From: Pseudomonas abyssi
Lineage (GTDB): Bacteria > Pseudomonadota > Gammaproteobacteria > Pseudomonadales > Pseudomonadaceae
Length of the DNA stretch: 64,000 bases
Reading direction: 5' to 3'
Assembly (NCBI RefSeq): GCF_002307495.1
Contig: NZ_NTMR01000002.1
Location: 186,001 to 250,000, forward strand
This document shows positions 1 to 8,494 of this stretch, in pieces. Each line of letters opens with the position of its first letter. The first letter of the stretch is position 1. Made by a program: the position numbers and the translations under genes. The notes under the pieces were generated by a model. The model was given only the letters and a program-made list of their open reading frames with translations, ran no database searches and was not told the origin of the DNA.

Positions 1-3000
1 AACTGCCACTGCTGTCCTGGCGCACCGGCCAGGCACTCTACCGACTGCATGCAGCTGTCCCACAGACCGAGTGGCGCCAGATGGTCCTGTAGGCCGTCAT
101 AAAGCTGCTGGGCATACCGGCTGACTTGCCAGACCGGCTGCGGCTCGGCCAGCCACTCGATCAACCAGGCGGCTGCGGCTTCCAGCGTTCTCATGTCAGC
201 GTCGATCAAACGCTCTTGCAGCCACTCAGCAAGGCTGGACTGCATCTCGCCCTGCAGCGCCAGCAGCGCGTCATCACGTCCGAACAGCTGCCGGATCTGC
301 AACACGGCCGCAGCGCGTTCGGCCCAGCCGGATACCGCCGGCGAATCGGCACTCTGCACCCAGAACAACATGGCCAGCGCCCGGGCCTGCGGGTCAAAAC
401 GCAGCAGGCCGGCACTGGCGAGCAGCGGCAACAGCTGCGCCAGAATCAGCGCAGCATCGTGATCGTGAATACCCTTCTCGTAACCCTCGCGATAGCGTGG
501 CGTCGCGATCTCGCGCAGCGTGCGTACCAGCTGTTCAGGTTCAAGCAACTGCTGATGCAACAGCTCCATGCTCAAGCCCACCTCTGCCCGCTGGGCCAGC
601 GCAATGACCTCACCGGCGAGGTACTCGGCGCGATAGAGCTGCGGGGACTCGGACAGCAGACCGCCATCCCAATAGTCACGCAGCCCATCCAGCTCGTCGT
701 TGACCAGCGGCTCAAAATAGTCGGTGCCCGTCAAATGCAGGCTCAGCGAGTCGCCACGGGGCAGCAGGGTCAGGTCCAGTTCCTGGGCGTTGACGCTGAA
801 ACGGTGACGCGGCCCCAGCCGAATGACATTACCGCCACCTTCGAACAGTTCACGCTTGTCGCGCAGACCACGCACTGCCTGATCCCGCGCGCCCTTGAGC
901 CGCGCCTCGATATCATCCGCCTTGACGTTGTCGTGCAGCGCGCGCAGCCGCTCGATCAGTTCACGCAGTTTGAGAATCAGCGGGTCGGTGGCAAAAAAGG
1001 CGTTCAGCAGATCCGGCTCGGTCAGCCGCCCGGTGCGCCGGGGCAAGCTGTCGATGATGCGCACGGCGGCGTCCTGCAGACCCTGGGCACGGCGCTGGCG
1101 CTCATCGAGCAGACGCTGGCGATGCGCCTCGAAGGTCTCGAGCAATTCTTCGCGCTTGTCGAGGATGTCACTCAGAAACGCTTCATGCCCCCCGAACTGG
1201 CTTTCCAGCTCTTCGAGCTGAACCAGCAGGCGCGACAGCTGCTCATCGCAGCTTTCCGGGTCCTGAGCCTGCGCCAAGGCATTGGTAATGGCCTGGCTGA
1301 ACAGCTTGAACTGGGCACCAAATTGCGCGACCTGCTCCGCCGACCCCAATGACTTGCGCCGCAACTCGGCCCGCGCCTTGGACTGGTTGAGCTTGGCATA
1401 CAGCTCGGAGATGGCCTCAACCACGCGGGTGCGCTGGGTAGCGTCGTCAATACGCAGCGACGCCATCAGCTCGGACAGCATGTCCAGCCCCGCCGCCATC
1501 GCGGTCAACTGCTCCAGCGGTTCAGCCAGTTGGGTAACAGTCTCGGCCTGCTCGGCGCTGGCATCCAGTTCCTGCAACTGCTGGTGATAAGGCGCCAGCG
1601 CCTGCTCGCCGGCGAGAAAACTGGACACCTCAGCAGCCAGCCGCTCGTGCTCGGCCAGCAGCTGCGCTTCCATCTCGTCGATCTGCTCAACATTGATGTA
1701 GCGGTACTCGCGAATGGTGAGCAGCTTGCCGCGCTGGGCATTGAGCGCCCCCAGCGCATCGACGTAGGCCTGAACATCGGTGAATTCCTGCACCGACAGG
1801 CCCGACATCAGCTCCTGCTGACGTGTCTGCGCCTCCGTCATGGCCCGCGCGGACTGCTGACGGATACTTTCGACCTTCTCGAACTCGTCCAGCACCATGG
1901 CCGCGCTGGAGGATATCTGCCGCAGCAGGGGGGCAACGCCGCCGCAGGCCTCATCACTGAGCCAGTAATAGGCGTCAAACAGGCGCTGGGTTTCCTGACA
2001 CAGCAGTGCGTAGCGTTGCAGCGAGACCTCATTGCTGTCGATCTCACGCGCCAGGTTCAGCAGGTCAGACACACCGCGCACCAGCTCGGCGTTACCTATG
2101 CGCCCAAAGAAACCGCCACGTTGCGGCTGAGCGGCGGCGTGCTCGTCGGTATAAAAAGGCGTCTGCCAGACCTGCATCGGGTGAATGCGCGTCGGCTCAT
2201 CGCCTTCGGCAGAAAAGATCACCATGCGCCCGTCAGCCAGCCGCGCATGCCCGTGGCCAAATTGCGGGCTCTGCAATTCACGACTGATCAGGTTGTAGGT
2301 AAACAGCGCCGAACGGCCCTGCTCGGGATGATAGAACACGTACTGCACATCCTCGCCGTTGGGCGAGCGGACAGAGCGCTTGAAACGCATGCCGGCCATG
2401 GGCTGATCAAAGGTGCGGTACTCGCCACTCTGCAGGTAGCAGCCACCCGGAAAAATGATGCCGTGATCTTCCGGCAACTGCACACAGGCCTGGCCGATCG
2501 CATCGATACGCTGAACCTTGCGGGTCAAGGTATTGAATACCAGGTACCGCCATTGCTCCTCGCGGTAAGGCAATACCTTGAGCAGGATCAAGGTACCCAG
2601 GTGGGCGTACTCGATCTGCACATCATTCAGCGATTGGGTCTTGTCGGCGACCGCCTCGCGGTAAATGCCCAGGCCGTCCTCGGTGTTGTTCTCCACCTTG
2701 ATGGTCAGATCACCACCCAGAGTGTCGACAAACAGGGTATCGAGAATATTGAAATGCGAATGCCGCCCCTGCACCACGCTGTCGCGGCCAACAGGCGTCC
2801 ACTCGAAGTCGAACGGGCGCGGCAACTCAATATCGCGTTCACCGCGGTTATCAATGTAACGGACCCGACCACCGTCGGCGGACACCGACCAGCGGAAGAC
2901 CCGCACATCGCTGATCCGCTCTCCAATCTGGAACGCGGCCAGCAACTTGCCGTCGCGCACGCTCAGCTGCAACAGGCGGGTATGCTTGTAATAGCGATAC

Positions 3001-3419
3001 AACTCGTCAAAGTCGTTGACGAAGCTGGCCTCGGCCAGAAAACTCCCGGCCAGATCGACAGGCTGGGCGTCGTACCCGTCGTCTTCCTGTACCAGTCGAT
3101 ACAGAGAGAAAACGTCCCGGACCCGGGTTTCCTGCTTGAGCCCGATAAACACGTTGTAGCCGAACAGCATCAGCCCGCCGACCTGGGCGATATCGCGTGC
3201 GATGCAGTTGTTCTCGGTGCGCACGCGCGTGCGACCAATCACCTCGATCGGCTGACTGCCAAATTCCTGCTGCCGCTGGGCATTCAGCGCCTCGGCCAGA
3301 CCGGCAAGTTGCCGGCCTTGCTCCAGCAGCCGCTTATGCAGCACCTCATAGGCACCACCTTCAGCTACAGCCCGATCAACCAGGCCCTGTGCCTGATTTT
3401 CGCCTGCTGACTCTGACAT
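1..3419 (-). CDS. Giant DUF3686 'DNA repair ATPase' (3' end outside window)
   Basis: The minus strand is open from an ATG at 3419 to the window edge, about 1,139 residues, and the C-terminus is missing. The N-terminal half matches what I know of the DUF3686 family, very large proteins annotated as ATPases involved in DNA repair. Predicted coiled-coil stretches rich in Q, E, L and R lie at about residues 500-860. No Walker A motif is visible, so the AAA-type core should lie beyond the window. A second in-frame ATG at 3428 is an alternative start, and neither has a strong ribosome binding site. It is the last visible gene of the operon that begins with yjfI at 7597, which suggests a membrane-stress role rather than classical DNA repair. 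The family call rests on sequence impression and context. Confidence 0.75.
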   Translation of the reverse strand, partial: MSESAGENQAQGLVDRAVAEGGAYEVLHKRLLEQGRQLAGLAEALNAQRQQEFGSQPIEVIGRTRVRTENNCIARDIAQVGGLMLFGYNVFIGLKQETRVRDVFSLYRLVQEDDGYDAQPVDLAGSFLAEASFVNDFDELYRYYKHTRLLQLSVRDGKLLAAFQIGERISDVRVFRWSVSADGGRVRYIDNRGERDIELPRPFDFEWTPVGRDSVVQGRHSHFNILDTLFVDTLGGDLTIKVENNTEDGLGIYREAVADKTQSLNDVQIEYAHLGTLILLKVLPYREEQWRYLVFNTLTRKVQRIDAIGQACVQLPEDHGIIFPGGCYLQSGEYRTFDQPMAGMRFKRSVRSPNGEDVQYVFYHPEQGRSALFTYNLISRELQSPQFGHGHARLADGRMVIFSAEGDEPTRIHPMQVWQTPFYTDEHAAAQPQRGGFFGRIGNAELVRGVSDLLNLAREIDSNEVSLQRYALLCQETQRLFDAYYWLSDEACGGVAPLLRQISSSAAMVLDEFEKVESIRQQSARAMTEAQTRQQELMSGLSVQEFTDVQAYVDALGALNAQRGKLLTIREYRYINVEQIDEMEAQLLAEHERLAAEVSSFLAGEQALAPYHQQLQELDASAEQAETVTQLAEPLEQLTAMAAGLDMLSELMASLRIDDATQRTRVVEAISELYAKLNQSKARAELRRKSLGSAEQVAQFGAQFKLFSQAITNALAQAQDPESCDEQLSRLLVQLEELESQFGGHEAFLSDILDKREELLETFEAHRQRLLDERQRRAQGLQDAAVRIIDSLPRRTGRLTEPDLLNAFFATDPLILKLRELIERLRALHDNVKADDIEARLKGARDQAVRGLRDKRELFEGGGNVIRLGPRHRFSVNAQELDLTLLPRGDSLSLHLTGTDYFEPLVNDELDGLRDYWDGGLLSESPQLYRAEYLAGEVIALAQRAEVGLSMELLHQQLLEPEQLVRTLREIATPRYREGYEKGIHDHDAALILAQLLPLLASAGLLRFDPQARALAMLFWVQSADSPAVSGWAERAAAVLQIRQLFGRDDALLALQGEMQSSLAEWLQERLIDADMRTLEAAAAWLIEWLAEPQPVWQVSRYAQQLYDGLQDHLAPLGLWDSCMQSVECLAGAPGQQWQ

Positions 3420-3451
3420 CCTCGTCATTCCCGAATTGGCTTAGCAATGCA

Positions 3452-3474
3452 ACGCCCCGGCCATGCCGGGGCGT
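3452..3474. terminator. Intercistronic GC hairpin after yqiK
   Basis: A perfect 9-base inverted repeat (acgccccgg / ccggggcgt) with a five-base loop lies between the flotillin gene stop and the start of the DUF3686 gene. There is no T tract in the direction of transcription, so it is more likely a partial terminator or mRNA-stabilising hairpin that sets lower expression of the giant downstream gene. Confidence 0.55.
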
Positions 3475-3490
3475 CAAGCGGTAGGGTGTA

Positions 3491-5539
3491 TCAGGCGTCG
3501 GCGTCGCCCTTGTTGGCCACGCTCGGCATATCACCGTTGCCACGGCCGGCCAGCAGCCGTTGCAGCACGTCCTGCACCACCGGGCTCTTGCCAACAACCC
3601 CTTCAATGGCCTTGCCCACCGACAGCGACTTGGCAAAGGAATTGAAGAAGTCACCCTCCCCGCCCACGATCTCGATATTGGCCTTGCCCAGCGCGGTAGA
3701 CAGCACCTCAGCCTGGTCGCGGGCGATATCCTTGTTAGCGGCGATAGCGGCCATCGCTTCCTCAAAGCTCTTCTCAAGCTGCATGCGGAATTCTTCGTGC
3801 TGACGGGCATCGGCGCTGAGCGCATCGAGCGCAGAGAACTTCTTGCCCAGACCTTCGGCTTCGGCGTTGAGACGCTCCAGCAGGACTTCGGCCTCGACCA
3901 GCCCCTGATCCTTGGCGGCACGCGCCTTGGCTACGCCAATCTGCTCTTCGCCGCGCGCCTGCGCGGTCAGCTTCTCTTCCAGCACCTTGGCTTCTGCCAA
4001 GCCCTCTTTCTCTCGGGCAGCAGCCTGCGCTTCGATTACCCGTGCCTGCGCCAGCCCCTGCTCCTGCTCACCCTTGGCCTGGGCAATCAACTGCTCGGAC
4101 TGGATGCGCGCTTCGGCCAGGCCTTCCTTCTCTTTGGCGGCCGCGGTCACTTCACGCACGCGAGCGGCAGCCAGGCCATTGGCGGCGGCTTCGGCCTGCG
4201 TCCCTTCGGCACGCTTCTTCGCGGCTTCGGACTGCTTGGCGGCCGCTTCCAGCTCGGCCTGAGCCAGGTTGTTCATCTCGACAGCCTTGTGCCGCGACTT
4301 GGTTTCATCGGCCTCGGCCTGCTTGACCTGACGCACCAGCTCCTGCTCGGCCTCAGCCTGGGCATTGAGCACCTGAACCTGCTTCTGGCGATCGGCCTCA
4401 GCGACTTCGCGTACTTCCTTGATGCGTTCTTCTTCCTGCGCCACGGTTTTTTCGACCGCAACACGCTCACGAATCACGCCAGCAATATTCTTGCGTTCTT
4501 CCTCCAGCGCCTTCTCTTTCTCAATGCGCTGCAGCTCAACTTCACGCTCACGGGCAACCACTTCCAGATCCCGCGCCCGGGTTACCTTCTCGACCTCAAT
4601 CACCACAGCGCGCTGACGATTTTGCTGGGCCACCTCGACTTCGCGGTGGTGGTTCTCGCTACGAATGTCCAGATCCTGCTGGGTCTGGATGCGGGCCTGT
4701 TCAGCCTTGAGGCGCTCTTCTTCCTGCACCTTGACGGTTTCGGCCTGCTCACGCGCCCGGATGGTTTCGATTTCACGCTCCTGGCGCGCCTCGGCATCTG
4801 CCTGCTGGCGTTCCAGTGCCAGCGTCGCCTCGCGGGTTTCGACGTTCTTCTTCATGATCGCGAGCTCTTCGTTACGCTCCAGCTCGTTGGTGATCACGTT
4901 CTGGGTCGCGGTCAGCTCGGTAATCTTGCGAATACCCTGGGAATCAAGAATGTTGGTGGGGTCAAGCGAGGTGCGCGGCGTCTGCTCGAGGTAGTCGATC
5001 GCAACGTCTTCAAGCACATAGCCATTCAGGTCGTTACCGATGACCTCGATGATGCGGTCACGGAAGTTCTGACGCTCTTCAAACAGGCTGACAAATTCAA
5101 ACTTCTTACCGACCGTCTTCAGCGCCTCGGAGAACTTGGCGTTGAACAGTTCGTTGACGGCGGTGCGGTCAGAGGCGCGGTCCACCCCAATCGCCTTGGC
5201 CACCTTGAGCACATCCTGCTGGGTCTCGTTTACCCGCAGGTAGAAGGCGACCGTAATGTCAGCACGCAGATTGTCCTGACAGATAAGCCCATCCTTGCCA
5301 CGTCGATCCACTTCGAGCGTCAGCAGGGAGATTTTCATGAACTCTTTCTTGTAGATCACCGGATAAACCAGCGCCCCGGTGAAGTGCACCTTGGGAGTAG
5401 CACTCATATCGTTCACGATCAACGCCGTACCCTGGGGTACCTTGATGTAGAACGCATTGAACAGGACAAAAAAACCGACGATCAGCAAAAAGACGATGCC
5501 AACCCCGATCAGGAAGGGCATTACCATGGACATACTCAT
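3491..5539 (-). CDS. yqiK: Flotillin-like membrane scaffold protein, YqiK family
   Basis: A 682-residue protein with one N-terminal membrane segment (about residues 9-31), an SPFH/band-7 domain (about 35-220, including KVPQGTALIV) and a very long charged coiled coil (about 230-590). Flotillins form oligomeric scaffolds in ordered membrane domains. The coiled coil ends in about three degenerate copies of a 33-35 residue unit built on KEGLAEA...AQAKGE. E. coli YqiK is about 550 residues, so this one is longer, mainly through those repeats. The start is placed at the ATG at 5539 because an AGGAG lies about ten bases upstream; an in-frame TTG at 5548 is too close to it. It follows the YqiJ-like gene as in E. 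coli yqiJK. The C-terminus carries a G/D-rich tail. Confidence 0.9.
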   Translation of the reverse strand: MSMSMVMPFLIGVGIVFLLIVGFFVLFNAFYIKVPQGTALIVNDMSATPKVHFTGALVYPVIYKKEFMKISLLTLEVDRRGKDGLICQDNLRADITVAFYLRVNETQQDVLKVAKAIGVDRASDRTAVNELFNAKFSEALKTVGKKFEFVSLFEERQNFRDRIIEVIGNDLNGYVLEDVAIDYLEQTPRTSLDPTNILDSQGIRKITELTATQNVITNELERNEELAIMKKNVETREATLALERQQADAEARQEREIETIRAREQAETVKVQEEERLKAEQARIQTQQDLDIRSENHHREVEVAQQNRQRAVVIEVEKVTRARDLEVVAREREVELQRIEKEKALEEERKNIAGVIRERVAVEKTVAQEEERIKEVREVAEADRQKQVQVLNAQAEAEQELVRQVKQAEADETKSRHKAVEMNNLAQAELEAAAKQSEAAKKRAEGTQAEAAANGLAAARVREVTAAAKEKEGLAEARIQSEQLIAQAKGEQEQGLAQARVIEAQAAAREKEGLAEAKVLEEKLTAQARGEEQIGVAKARAAKDQGLVEAEVLLERLNAEAEGLGKKFSALDALSADARQHEEFRMQLEKSFEEAMAAIAANKDIARDQAEVLSTALGKANIEIVGGEGDFFNSFAKSLSVGKAIEGVVGKSPVVQDVLQRLLAGRGNGDMPSVANKGDADA

Positions 5540-5593
5540 TACGCTCAAACTCCTTTGCAGGACGACACAGCACCTGAACAGTGCCGCCTCGCA

Positions 5594-6235
5594 CTATTTC
5601 CCATTGAATTCTTCTTCGCTGATCACCCGATAGGCATGCTCTGCCTCCAGGTACTCAAGCAATACAAGACGATCACCGCGCTTGAACCCCCGCGTGGGGT
5701 CCGCCCGCACACGCAGGATCAGCCCTGCACCGCCGTCTTCCAGCAGCGCCTCGCCCAATCGATCGCTTACCAGAGGCGATCTCACCACCACGACCTGGCC
5801 GAGCAGCGAGCGCGTGGTTGAGCCCAGCGCCTTGCGAAACAGCGGCCGCAGCGGCGCCACCACCAGCCGGGTGACAGGCACGGCCACCACCAGCGCCAGC
5901 ACGATGACCACCAAACCCACCGGGTAACGCAACAGCCCCAAGGGCAGCCAGCCAAGCAGCAGCAACTGCGCGAAGTAACTGGCCAGCCAGGCAAAAAACA
6001 CCAGCACCGTCAGCACCAGGGTGACCGGGACGTCATGCAGTCCCAGCTTCATCAGCAGGCCGCCGAGGCCTTCGGCATTGGACGGGTCGTCCATGCCGCC
6101 GTCACCACCGGCGTCCAGCACGTCAACATCGACTGCGCCCAGCGCCACCGTCAGCCAGTACAGCATGGCTACGCACAGCATGAAGCTGAACAGCACTACC
6201 GGAAACGTCAGCGACGTCTGAAAGAAAAGCTCCAT
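5594..6235 (-). CDS. YqiJ-like inner membrane protein with OB-fold (NfeD-like)
   Basis: A 213-residue protein with an N-terminal membrane segment (about residues 8-35), an acidic glycine-rich loop, two further hydrophobic segments (about 70-120) and a C-terminal soluble beta-rich domain of the NfeD/OB type. Proteins of this group are encoded next to flotillins and are thought to assist their assembly or localisation. The start ATG at 6235 follows a GGAGGGGG ribosome binding site. A longer open frame upstream lacks coding character and overlaps pspA out of frame. Its stop is 54 bases before the flotillin start. Function in this species is inferred from the conserved yqiJ-yqiK pairing. Confidence 0.82.
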   Translation of the reverse strand: MELFFQTSLTFPVVLFSFMLCVAMLYWLTVALGAVDVDVLDAGGDGGMDDPSNAEGLGGLLMKLGLHDVPVTLVLTVLVFFAWLASYFAQLLLLGWLPLGLLRYPVGLVVIVLALVVAVPVTRLVVAPLRPLFRKALGSTTRSLLGQVVVVRSPLVSDRLGEALLEDGGAGLILRVRADPTRGFKRGDRLVLLEYLEAEHAYRVISEEEFNGK

Positions 6236-6266
6236 CCCGATCCCCCTCCCTGACCGCTCAAGACAC

Positions 6267-6962
6267 CTAGCTGTCGGAGCGCTGCTTGAGACGCTCAAGC
6301 ACACTGTCTGCGCTGCCGGAGGCCGGCGTAATGCCCGCCGCCCGCAGTTTTTCTTCAAGCGCCTGGTCGGGGCTACCCTCAACCGCCAGCTCGGCTGCGG
6401 CCTCCATGCGGGCGCCACGCTCGGCCTGCTTCTGCTTGATACGCTCCAGCGATTCCAGCGCGGTGTGCATCTTGGCCTGAGACCCGCCGTAACGCTGCGA
6501 CACCGCAAGCTGCGCCTTCTGCACGCTTTCAGTCGCCTTGACCACATCAACCTGTTGCTTCAGTCGCTTGATATTGCCTTCGGCCTGCTGCACCGCCTGA
6601 CGCAGATTGGCCACGCTGGTGGCGTAGGCCTCGGCCTGCTCGGACTCCAGCTTTGCCTCGTTTTCCAGGCCTGCGATCTTCTCGGCGACTTCACGCGCCA
6701 GCGTCTCGTTACCGGACTCCAGCGCCTTGAGTGCGTACTGTTCATACTCGGCGATGCGCGCCGAGACCTTGCTCAGCTTGTCGGCAGCCAGCTTCTGCTT
6801 GGCCATGATATTGGCCAGCGCTTCGCGAGAACGATGCAACTCGGCATCGGCATCGCGGATTTCCTGATCGAGGATACGCAGGGCCTGGCTATCGACCAGC
6901 GCCTCGCCTGCTTCCTGGGCACCACCGCGCATTGCAGTCAGCAATTTGCTCCACACGTTCAT
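6267..6962 (-). CDS. PspA/IM30 family membrane-stress protein (first copy)
   Basis: A 231-residue protein, predicted almost entirely helical and coiled-coil, with the PspA/IM30 layout: a short amphipathic N-terminus (MNVWSKLLTAMRGG), then long heptad-rich helices. PspA/IM30/Vipp1 proteins bind the cytoplasmic face of damaged membrane and form ESCRT-III-like polymers. AAGGAG lies seven bases before the ATG. It sits between yjfI and the YqiJ-like gene, so it corresponds to the YjfJ type more than to the classic pspF-regulated PspA. A second paralogue lies at 31239-31937. The C-terminus carries a separate short helix (ERLKQRSDS) resembling that of the second copy. Confidence 0.9.
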   Translation of the reverse strand: MNVWSKLLTAMRGGAQEAGEALVDSQALRILDQEIRDADAELHRSREALANIMAKQKLAADKLSKVSARIAEYEQYALKALESGNETLAREVAEKIAGLENEAKLESEQAEAYATSVANLRQAVQQAEGNIKRLKQQVDVVKATESVQKAQLAVSQRYGGSQAKMHTALESLERIKQKQAERGARMEAAAELAVEGSPDQALEEKLRAAGITPASGSADSVLERLKQRSDS

Positions 6963-6976
6963 CAGCTTTCTCCTTG

Positions 6977-7597
6977 TCAGGCTGGCATCGCCAGATGATT
7001 CTCATAGGCTTCAGTGGCCTTGATCACGTTGTCCGCCAGCAACTCGATCTCGAACACCACATCAGACAGTGCCGAGCCAGAGCTCAAGGCACCAAACATG
7101 GTGTAGCAATCGGTGCCGTCGGCCAGACGCTCAAGACCGATACTCGACAGCGGGAACAGCTTGTGGGTGCGCAGCACCTCTTCGTTGAACTCGGCCAGAT
7201 CACGCACATCACTCACCGGCCACAACAGGGCTTCAACGATGATCTGCTCGCCAAACACGGCAATAAACAGCGGCAAATCACCGTATTCATGCATGGTGAC
7301 GTGCAAGCTGGCTTCGCTGCCGTCAATCAGCTCCACACTGGCGCGCTTGCCCTGAAACAACTCGGTGCCACTCAACGCCTTGTGCAACGCTGTGGCAGTC
7401 CAAACCTGCTGCATGCTCATGTCTATCTCCTTCTCCATTGAGTCCAGCTGGGCCATCGGCTGGCGCAGCTTGCGTTCTACTGCCATGAGCGCAGAGGCAT
7501 GCTCGGGCAATATCCAGACTTCCTTCTTGACCAGCCCCTGCTCACGCAAGCGCTGGCGATAAAGTCGCTGATAGTAGGCAGATGATTTCTTTTCCAT
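6977..7597 (-). CDS. yjfI: YjfI family protein (DUF2170)
   Basis: A 206-residue soluble protein with a basic, helical N-terminus (YYQRLYRQRLREQGLVKKEV) that looks like a short nucleic-acid or partner-binding helix, followed by the DUF2170 alpha/beta domain (about residues 65-200). In E. coli yjfI is directly followed by the pspA-like yjfJ, and the same order is kept here with a 14-base gap. The molecular function is not established. It is the first gene of the operon and lies just downstream of a long palindrome (7613-7648), so it defines the promoter-proximal end of the PspA-flotillin module. Confidence 0.85.
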   Translation of the reverse strand: MEKKSSAYYQRLYRQRLREQGLVKKEVWILPEHASALMAVERKLRQPMAQLDSMEKEIDMSMQQVWTATALHKALSGTELFQGKRASVELIDGSEASLHVTMHEYGDLPLFIAVFGEQIIVEALLWPVSDVRDLAEFNEEVLRTHKLFPLSSIGLERLADGTDCYTMFGALSSGSALSDVVFEIELLADNVIKATEAYENHLAMPA

Positions 7598-7612
7598 GAA
7601 GCGAGACTAGCC

Positions 7613-7648
7613 CATCACATGTAACAATTCAATGAATTACATGTGATG
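7613..7648. promoter_or_regulatory. Nested palindrome upstream of yjfI, candidate operator
   Basis: Perfect 12-base arms (catcacatgtaa / ttacatgtgatg) flank a spacer, and an inner palindrome aattca-a-tgaatt overlaps them. The site lies 16-51 bases upstream of the yjfI ATG in an otherwise AT-rich promoter region. This looks like a binding site for a dimeric regulator controlling the yjfI-pspA-yqiJ-yqiK-DUF3686 operon. No regulator gene is adjacent. The rest of the 7598-7853 gap shows no credible gene. Confidence 0.5.
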
Positions 7649-7853
7649 ACTTTAAAGGCGCTGTTCAGGCTGCGGCGCAATGGGCAAGCAGGCCCGCGCA
7701 AACAGGCATTACAAGAGGGACGGATCAGTAAAAGGCGGGCGCTTTCCAGGCGGCATGAGAGAAGGCGCGATCCGTGCACCGGCTATTTAACTACAGCAGC
7801 CTTGCGCGCGTCTGACAAAGAAGAGTCTACTCGCGCACAGTTCGACGTTTTTC

Positions 7854-8351
7854 TCAGGAAGGCGATTGAGGAGAGCGAAACAGCATCGGCACCAGGTGCA
7901 GGATGATCAGCGCTAGAGCCGCACAGAGCAAACCGGTTGCCTGGTGCCCCAGGCCAATGGTGACGCCAATCGCCGCGGTCAGCCAGATACCGGCGGCAGT
8001 GGTCAGGCCCTTGACCTGATTGGCTGCATCGCCCTTGAGGATAGTGCCCGCCCCGAGAAAGCCAACGCCGGCAACCACACCCTGGATCACCCGACTCATG
8101 GCGTCGTCCAGCGCCCCGGCCACATCCGGCACCAGCACAAACAGCGCAGCACCAAGGCATACCAGCATATGCGTACGCACACCAGCCGCCTTACCCTGCC
8201 GCTCGCGCTCCAGACCCAGCACGCCGCCCAGCAGCGCCGCCAGCAGCAACCGCAGCGTCACACGAGTGCCCTGCTCTATGTCTGTCAGATCGGAAAATTC
8301 ATCGGCCAGCGTACTGCTGACGATACGTACCACCTGCTCCATGTCAGCCAT
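7854..8351 (-). CDS. MgtC/SapB family membrane protein
   Basis: A 165-residue protein with about four to five predicted membrane segments. It carries the MgtC/SapB signatures: LGLERERQGKAAGVRTHMLV near residue 50 and VGFLGAGTILKG near residue 95. Family members are linked to survival at low magnesium and to modulation of the F1Fo ATP synthase in some pathogens, but many environmental homologues of this short form lack the C-terminal ACT-like domain and have no proven role. It is a single gene, separated from yjfI by about 250 bases and divergent from the diguanylate cyclase gene. Confidence 0.88.
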   Translation of the reverse strand: MADMEQVVRIVSSTLADEFSDLTDIEQGTRVTLRLLLAALLGGVLGLERERQGKAAGVRTHMLVCLGAALFVLVPDVAGALDDAMSRVIQGVVAGVGFLGAGTILKGDAANQVKGLTTAAGIWLTAAIGVTIGLGHQATGLLCAALALIILHLVPMLFRSPQSPS

Positions 8352-8494
8352 GGCGCTCTCCTGTTCCCGGGAAGCCTGCCTACACCCTAGCTGTGAGTGC
8401 TCCCAGCGCCGGTGGTTCAGTCCCCAGCATCAGATAGCCACCACTCATCATAGGCGCGCTATACTGCGGCAAAGCGTTCTCGTTCGATGATCCA

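Noticed and set aside
126..3410. Long plus-strand open frames opposite the DUF3686 gene
   Set aside because: Their compositions (rich in Q, R, L, H) match antisense readings. The minus strand is open throughout and encodes a coherent protein.
3560..5821. A 753-residue open frame on the plus strand opposite the flotillin gene
   Set aside because: It is the antisense shadow of a repetitive, GC-rich coiled-coil gene. It has no ribosome binding site and no recognisable domain, and the minus-strand protein is clearly real.
7643..7906. An 87-residue plus-strand open frame between yjfI and the mgtC-like gene
   Set aside because: Highly basic, no ribosome binding site, overlaps the 3' end of the mgtC-like gene, and no family resemblance.
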